Source: Scleromatobacter sp039920745
Lineage (GTDB): Bacteria; Pseudomonadota; Gammaproteobacteria; Burkholderiales; Burkholderiaceae_C
NCBI GenBank assembly: GCA_039920745.1
Contig: JBDSDD010000052.1
Span: forward strand, 1-64,000
DNA: 64,000 nt
Direction: 5' to 3'
The notes beneath the pieces were generated by a model that was given only the letters and a program-made list of their open reading frames with translations, was not told where the DNA came from and made no database searches. Both the position numbers and the translations under genes were made by a program. Shown piece after piece: positions 60,578-64,000 of the stretch (its first letter is position 1; each line of letters begins with the position of its first letter).

Positions 60578-61350
60578 GGAAACACCATTCTCAAAAGTTC
60601 CAGCGAGCCTATCAGGATCAGCTGGTGGATCATGTAGAAACTGAGCGACCAGCGGCCGAGGACGGCCAGCGGTCGCACGAGGAAGGGAACCGCACCGGTG
60701 AACGCGGTGCGCGCGTGCACCAGCGCCAGGCTGGCGACGAGGTAGCCGGCGAGCATCATCCCCAGCCACGGCAGCACCGGGACGTAGTCCTCGGTGGGCG
60801 GCAGGTGCGTGACCAGGCCGACCCAGTTGGTCAGGCGGGTGTCGAACAACGGATCGCGCACCCAGTGCGGCAGCATCCAGGCGGCGGCCGCGAGCGCGGC
60901 AACACCTGCGACTGCCAGCGGCGCGCGCGCAAGACGCGCGGGCGGCAGTCGTGTGCCGAGCAGGCGCAGCAGGAGCAGCATCGCCGCCATGCCATGCAGC
61001 ACGCCGAAGCTGATCCAGCTGCGCGGGAACATGAACAGCGAGCCGACCGACACCAGCAGCGCGCAGCCAGCCACCTGGGCCCAGCGACGCCAGAAGCGGC
61101 GCCAGGTCTGGCCGGCATCGACGGCGACGGCCTGGCCGGCGCCGGCGCCCAGCAGGAACATCGACACGATGCACAAACGCTGCTGCGTCCAGAAAGGATC
61201 GGCGTAGAAGTTCTGCGCCGCGATGAATTTGTACTGGTTCAGGTCGAATGAAAAATGGAAGCCGGCCATCCAGACGATCGCCAGGCCGCGCCAGAGGTCG
61301 AGGCGGTCGAAGCGTTGGGAGGAGGAGCTGGCTGTCACGGGCGGGACCAT
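60574..61350 (-). CDS. DUF1624 / heparan-alpha-glucosaminide acetyltransferase-like membrane protein
   Basis: A 258-aa membrane protein with seven or so helices. RFDRLDLWRGLAIVWMAGFHFSFDLNQYK has the conserved N-terminal R-G and histidine of this acyltransferase-like group, followed by SMFLLGAGAGQA and a closing GRWSLSFYMIHQLILIG, which is typical. Related proteins transfer acetyl groups across membranes. The target is unknown. It is the first gene before rlmB on the minus strand. Confidence 0.82.
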   Translation of the reverse strand: MVPPVTASSSSQRFDRLDLWRGLAIVWMAGFHFSFDLNQYKFIAAQNFYADPFWTQQRLCIVSMFLLGAGAGQAVAVDAGQTWRRFWRRWAQVAGCALLVSVGSLFMFPRSWISFGVLHGMAAMLLLLRLLGTRLPPARLARAPLAVAGVAALAAAAWMLPHWVRDPLFDTRLTNWVGLVTHLPPTEDYVPVLPWLGMMLAGYLVASLALVHARTAFTGAVPFLVRPLAVLGRWSLSFYMIHQLILIGSLELLRMVFP

Positions 61351-61363
61351 ACCTTACGCGTCG

Positions 61364-61676
61364 GATGGATTGCATCGCGCCCATGCCGCACTGTCCTCAC
61401 GACATGTCCCCCTCCCATCGCAGCGAGGCCGAACAGGCCTGCTTCGCCGTCCTGCCCAGCGCCAGCGCCGAGGCGACCGGGCTGGGCGGTCGCGTCGGCT
61501 TGACCCGGATGCGGCGGGTCAACGAGGACGGCGTGCTGATCGCGACGGGCGCTGCGTCCTACATCCTGGCCTGGTCGTCCGAATCCTTGCGTTGCAGCAG
61601 CATGATCATCAGCAGCACCCAGAAGCTGCCGACGAGATTGGACACCGGCAGTTGCAGCGCGGTCGGCAGGAAATAG
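61364..61676 (+). CDS. possible small ORF or gene remnant
   Basis: The 208-bp gap 61351-61558 carries a plus-strand frame with coding-like GC-rich third positions (EQACFAVLPSASAEATGLGG, RVNEDGVLIATGAASYILAW) that continues antisense into the end of the next gene to a TAG at 61676. About 103 aa from ATG 61364. It has no family I know and the overlap counts against it; it may be a relic. Confidence 0.25.
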
Positions 61677-62245
61677 ATCGCGATCACCGCCGGCAGCCAG
61701 ACCATCGCATTGCCCAGCATGGCCGCGGGCAGGCGCAGCGCGAAGAAGTCGGCGTCCAGCCGGGCCCGCGCGGCGCGCCAAGAAAAGCCGGCGTCCTTCC
61801 ACTCGAAGGCCAGCGCGATCACGGGCACGGCCCACAGCGGGCTGTAGAGCAACTGGTCGAACGCCGTCTTGCGCAGCACGGTGGACCAACTGGCGGCGCT
61901 GCCGAACCAGTAGGCCTGCAGCCGGTACATCAGGTCGACCTCGACGCTGCGCCAGCCCCAGAACACGCAGGCGAAGGCCAGCTCGACGGCAAAACGTCCG
62001 CGGGCGGCGCCGGTCCAGGCCAGCACCAGGCGGGGCAGCAGGCCGGCGAACAGCGCCCCGGCCAGGAACGAGTAGCCGACGCCCCAGGCCAGCTTCAGGC
62101 GCAGCAGCCGCTCGAGCAGTTCGTGCGCCGGTGCCCAGCGGTAATACGACACCAGCAACGCCAGCGTCAACGCCTGCAGCACCAGCGAGGGGACGGCGTT
62201 CTGGCGCGCGGCGTCGCGCAGGCGGGCAAGGAGTGGATGGGTCAC
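61559..62245 (-). CDS. unknown membrane protein, weak Mpv17/PMP22-like pattern
   Basis: A 228-aa protein with about five to six hydrophobic segments, starting at GTG 62245 (VTHPLLARL). Not in a family I can name with certainty. The C-terminal third has DQLLYSPLWAVPVIALAFEW, then DFFALRLPAAMLGNAMVWLP and FLPTALQLPVSNLVGSFWVL, which follows the order N-x3-W-x-P ... P ... N ... W seen in Mpv17/PMP22 proteins. This resemblance was judged by eye. The gene is alone on the minus strand. Confidence 0.6.
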   Translation of the reverse strand: MTHPLLARLRDAARQNAVPSLVLQALTLALLVSYYRWAPAHELLERLLRLKLAWGVGYSFLAGALFAGLLPRLVLAWTGAARGRFAVELAFACVFWGWRSVEVDLMYRLQAYWFGSAASWSTVLRKTAFDQLLYSPLWAVPVIALAFEWKDAGFSWRAARARLDADFFALRLPAAMLGNAMVWLPAVIAIYFLPTALQLPVSNLVGSFWVLLMIMLLQRKDSDDQARM

Positions 62246-62492
62246 GGCCGCGCAGTCTAAGGCCACGCAAGCCCGCCACCGGACTTCCGACACGAACCCA
62301 CGTGCACGAATGGCCCCATCCTGCGACAATTCGACGTTGCGCGCGCCACTGGCCCACTTGCCGTCGAAGCGCGCCCTGTTGCCGGGTTGACGAACTTCTC
62401 GCCGCCCCCGCCGCCGCCTTCGCCGCGCCCGCTGCCGCCGCCCATGAGGCACCGTCCAGCCGCCTTTTCAGCACCATTTCGAGCCAGCCGCC

Positions 62493-64000
62493 ATGCATTC
62501 GACCCCGTTCAACTTCACCTCCGTGGCGCCGGCCGTGACGGCCGAGATCGAGCTGCTCGCCCCGGCCAAGAACGCCGACATCGGCATCGAGGCGGTGAAC
62601 CACGGCGCCGACGCGATCTACATCGGCGGCCCCGCGTTCGGCGCGCGCGCGTCCGCGGGCAACGAGGTCGGCGACATCGAGCGCCTCACGCGCCACGCCC
62701 ATCGCTACGGCGCCAAGGTGTTCATCACGCTGAACACGATCCTGCGCGACGACGAGCTCGAAGGCGCGCGCCAGATGGCCTGGCAGGTCTACGAGGCTGG
62801 CGCCGACGCGCTGATCGTGCAGGACATGGGCCTGCTGCAGCTGGACCTGCCCCCGATCCAGCTGCACGCCAGCACGCAGACCGACATCCGCACGCCCGAG
62901 AAGGCGAAGTTCCTGCAGGACGTCGGCTTCTCGCAGATGGTGCTTGCCCGCGAGCTGGACCTGCGCCAGATCCGCGACATCGCCGCCGTCACGCCCCACG
63001 CGACGCTCGAGTTCTTCATTCACGGCGCGCTGTGCGTCGCCTACAGCGGCCAGTGCTACCTGAGCCACGCGCACACGGGCCGCAGCGCCAACCGCGGCGA
63101 CTGCTCGCAACCCTGCCGCCTGCCCTACACGGTGACGGACGCCAAGGGCGGCATCGTGGCGCACGACAGCCACGTGCTGTCGATGAAGGACAACAACCAG
63201 ACCGCCAACCTCGACACCCTGGTCGACGCGGGCATCCGCAGCTTCAAGATCGAAGGGCGCTACAAGTACATGGGCTACGTGAAGAACATCACCGCCCATT
63301 ACCGCCGCCAGCTCGACGAAATGCTGGAGCGCCGCCCCGAGCTGCGCGCGTCGTCGGCCGGCAAGGCAAGCTTCAACTTCACGCCTGACCCCGACCGGAA
63401 CTTCAATCGCGAGGCGACGGATTACTTCGTCACCGGCCGCAAGATGGACATCGGCGCGTTCGACACGCCCAAGCACGCGGGCCTGTTCGTCGGCCACGTC
63501 ACCAAGGTGGCAGCCGACCACTTCGAAGTCGAGCTGGACGACGCGGCGCTGCAGCTCAACAACGGCGACGGCCTGACCTACCTGGACCTGCAAAAGGAGC
63601 TGGTGGGCCTGCAGGCCAACGTCGTGACGCGACTCAAGGGCGAGGCCAACCGCTGGCGCATCGAGCCGAACCAGGCGATGACCGAGCTCAAGGACATCCG
63701 CTCCAAGCCGCAACTGCACCGCAACCGCGACATGCAGTGGGATCGCCTGCTGGAGCGCAAGTCGGCCGAGCGGACGATCGGTGTGTGGATGACGCTGTCG
63801 GACATCGAGGGCGGCCTGCGCCTGTCGGTCACCGACGAGCGCGGCGTCACGGCGCATGCCGACGCGCTGCTGGCGCTGCAGCCGGCACGCGACGTGGAGC
63901 GCGGCACGGCCACGCTGCGCGAGCACCTGTCCAAGGTCGGCGGCACGATTTTTTCACTCAGCGAACTCGTGCTCGCCACCTCGCAGCCCTGGTTCGTGCC
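62493..64000 (+). CDS. U32-family protein, RlhA-like, 3' end missing
   Basis: At least 502 codons; it runs off the window. ELLAPAKNADIGIEAVNHGA and IVQDMGLLQLDLPPIQLHAS match the YdcP/RlhA branch, whose member hydroxylates C2501 of 23S rRNA. The U32 signature region FFIHGALCVAYSGQCYLSHA is present, with four likely Fe-S ligands C181, C188, C204 and C208. These proteins were once called peptidases or collagenases; the tRNA/rRNA hydroxylation role is established for YegQ (TrhP) and YdcP (RlhA) in E. coli. ATG 62493 was chosen by family opening; no clear ribosome site. The 247 bp before it hold a Pro/Gly-rich low-complexity stretch and no gene I can support. Confidence 0.88.
   Translation, partial: MHSTPFNFTSVAPAVTAEIELLAPAKNADIGIEAVNHGADAIYIGGPAFGARASAGNEVGDIERLTRHAHRYGAKVFITLNTILRDDELEGARQMAWQVYEAGADALIVQDMGLLQLDLPPIQLHASTQTDIRTPEKAKFLQDVGFSQMVLARELDLRQIRDIAAVTPHATLEFFIHGALCVAYSGQCYLSHAHTGRSANRGDCSQPCRLPYTVTDAKGGIVAHDSHVLSMKDNNQTANLDTLVDAGIRSFKIEGRYKYMGYVKNITAHYRRQLDEMLERRPELRASSAGKASFNFTPDPDRNFNREATDYFVTGRKMDIGAFDTPKHAGLFVGHVTKVAADHFEVELDDAALQLNNGDGLTYLDLQKELVGLQANVVTRLKGEANRWRIEPNQAMTELKDIRSKPQLHRNRDMQWDRLLERKSAERTIGVWMTLSDIEGGLRLSVTDERGVTAHADALLALQPARDVERGTATLREHLSKVGGTIFSLSELVLATSQPWFV

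Noticed and set aside
62257..62445. A Gly-rich minus-strand frame before the U32-family gene.
   Set aside because: It is a low-complexity translation of a GC-only repeat, with no family features.

Overview
The window is a contiguous stretch of a GC-rich, gene-dense bacterial chromosome. Gene content and order point to a betaproteobacterium of the order Burkholderiales: an unfused nuoA-N operon followed by a NUDIX hydrolase and a DUF1178 gene, an rpsO-pnp-quinone oxidoreductase-tpiA-secG-tRNA-Leu block, an iscRSUA-hscBA-fdx cluster, and an intracellular polyhydroxyalkanoate (PHA) depolymerase. I see no transposase, integrase, phage gene, CRISPR array or rRNA. I cannot name the genus from sequence alone.

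Layout. 1-11.2 kb is mixed: the end of an O-acetylhomoserine sulfhydrylase-like gene coupled to an alpha/beta hydrolase, a DUF962 gene, a di-heme peroxidase lipoprotein behind a Fur-box-like site, a kbl-tdh threonine catabolic pair divergent from an XRE-cupin regulator with a perfect 16-bp palindrome between them, a YihY-family membrane protein, a DUF2069 gene and a GlcD-type flavoenzyme. 11.2-27.2 kb, all on the minus strand, is the complete 14-gene respiratory complex I operon plus NUDIX and DUF1178 genes. 27.4-32.5 kb, minus strand, is tRNA-Leu(GAG), secG, tpiA, a PIG3-type quinone oxidoreductase, pnp and rpsO, with RNA hairpins around rpsO-pnp and secG. 33-36.9 kb holds a small heat-shock protein behind a sigma-32-like promoter, an orphan flavin-dependent halogenase, tsaD and a small unknown gene. 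36.9-43.0 kb is the Isc iron-sulfur assembly operon with a GNAT acetyltransferase inserted between iscA and hscB and two tandem IscR-like sites at the promoter. 43.1-46.7 kb has a low-molecular-weight phosphatase, a SRAP (YedK/HMCES) protein, a coupled 81-aa unknown and uvrB. 46.9-56.7 kb, plus strand, has an aromatic aminotransferase, PHA depolymerase, an orphan RnfB-like ferredoxin, a DMT transporter, nth, a BtuF-like binding protein, two small unknowns, a 2-hydroxyacid dehydrogenase and a split chromate transporter. 56.7-62.2 kb, minus strand, has a 1012-aa VIT/VWA protein, rlmB and two membrane proteins. The window ends inside a U32-family (RlhA-like) gene.

How they work together. The Isc machinery supplies the many Fe-S clusters of complex I (NuoB, E, F, G, I) and of Nth, the RnfB-like protein and the U32 enzyme. 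Complex I, the quinone oxidoreductase and the GlcD-type enzyme feed the quinone pool.

Most notable observation. uvrB carries an in-frame TAA inside the conserved beta-hairpin tyrosine region. As written it cannot make full-length UvrB, so it is either a real nonsense mutation or a base error. I found no clear previously undescribed multi-gene system. The more interesting leads are local: the uvrB stop with its coupled 81-aa gene and SRAP neighbour, the acetyltransferase inside the isc operon, the orphan halogenase, and several clean operator palindromes.
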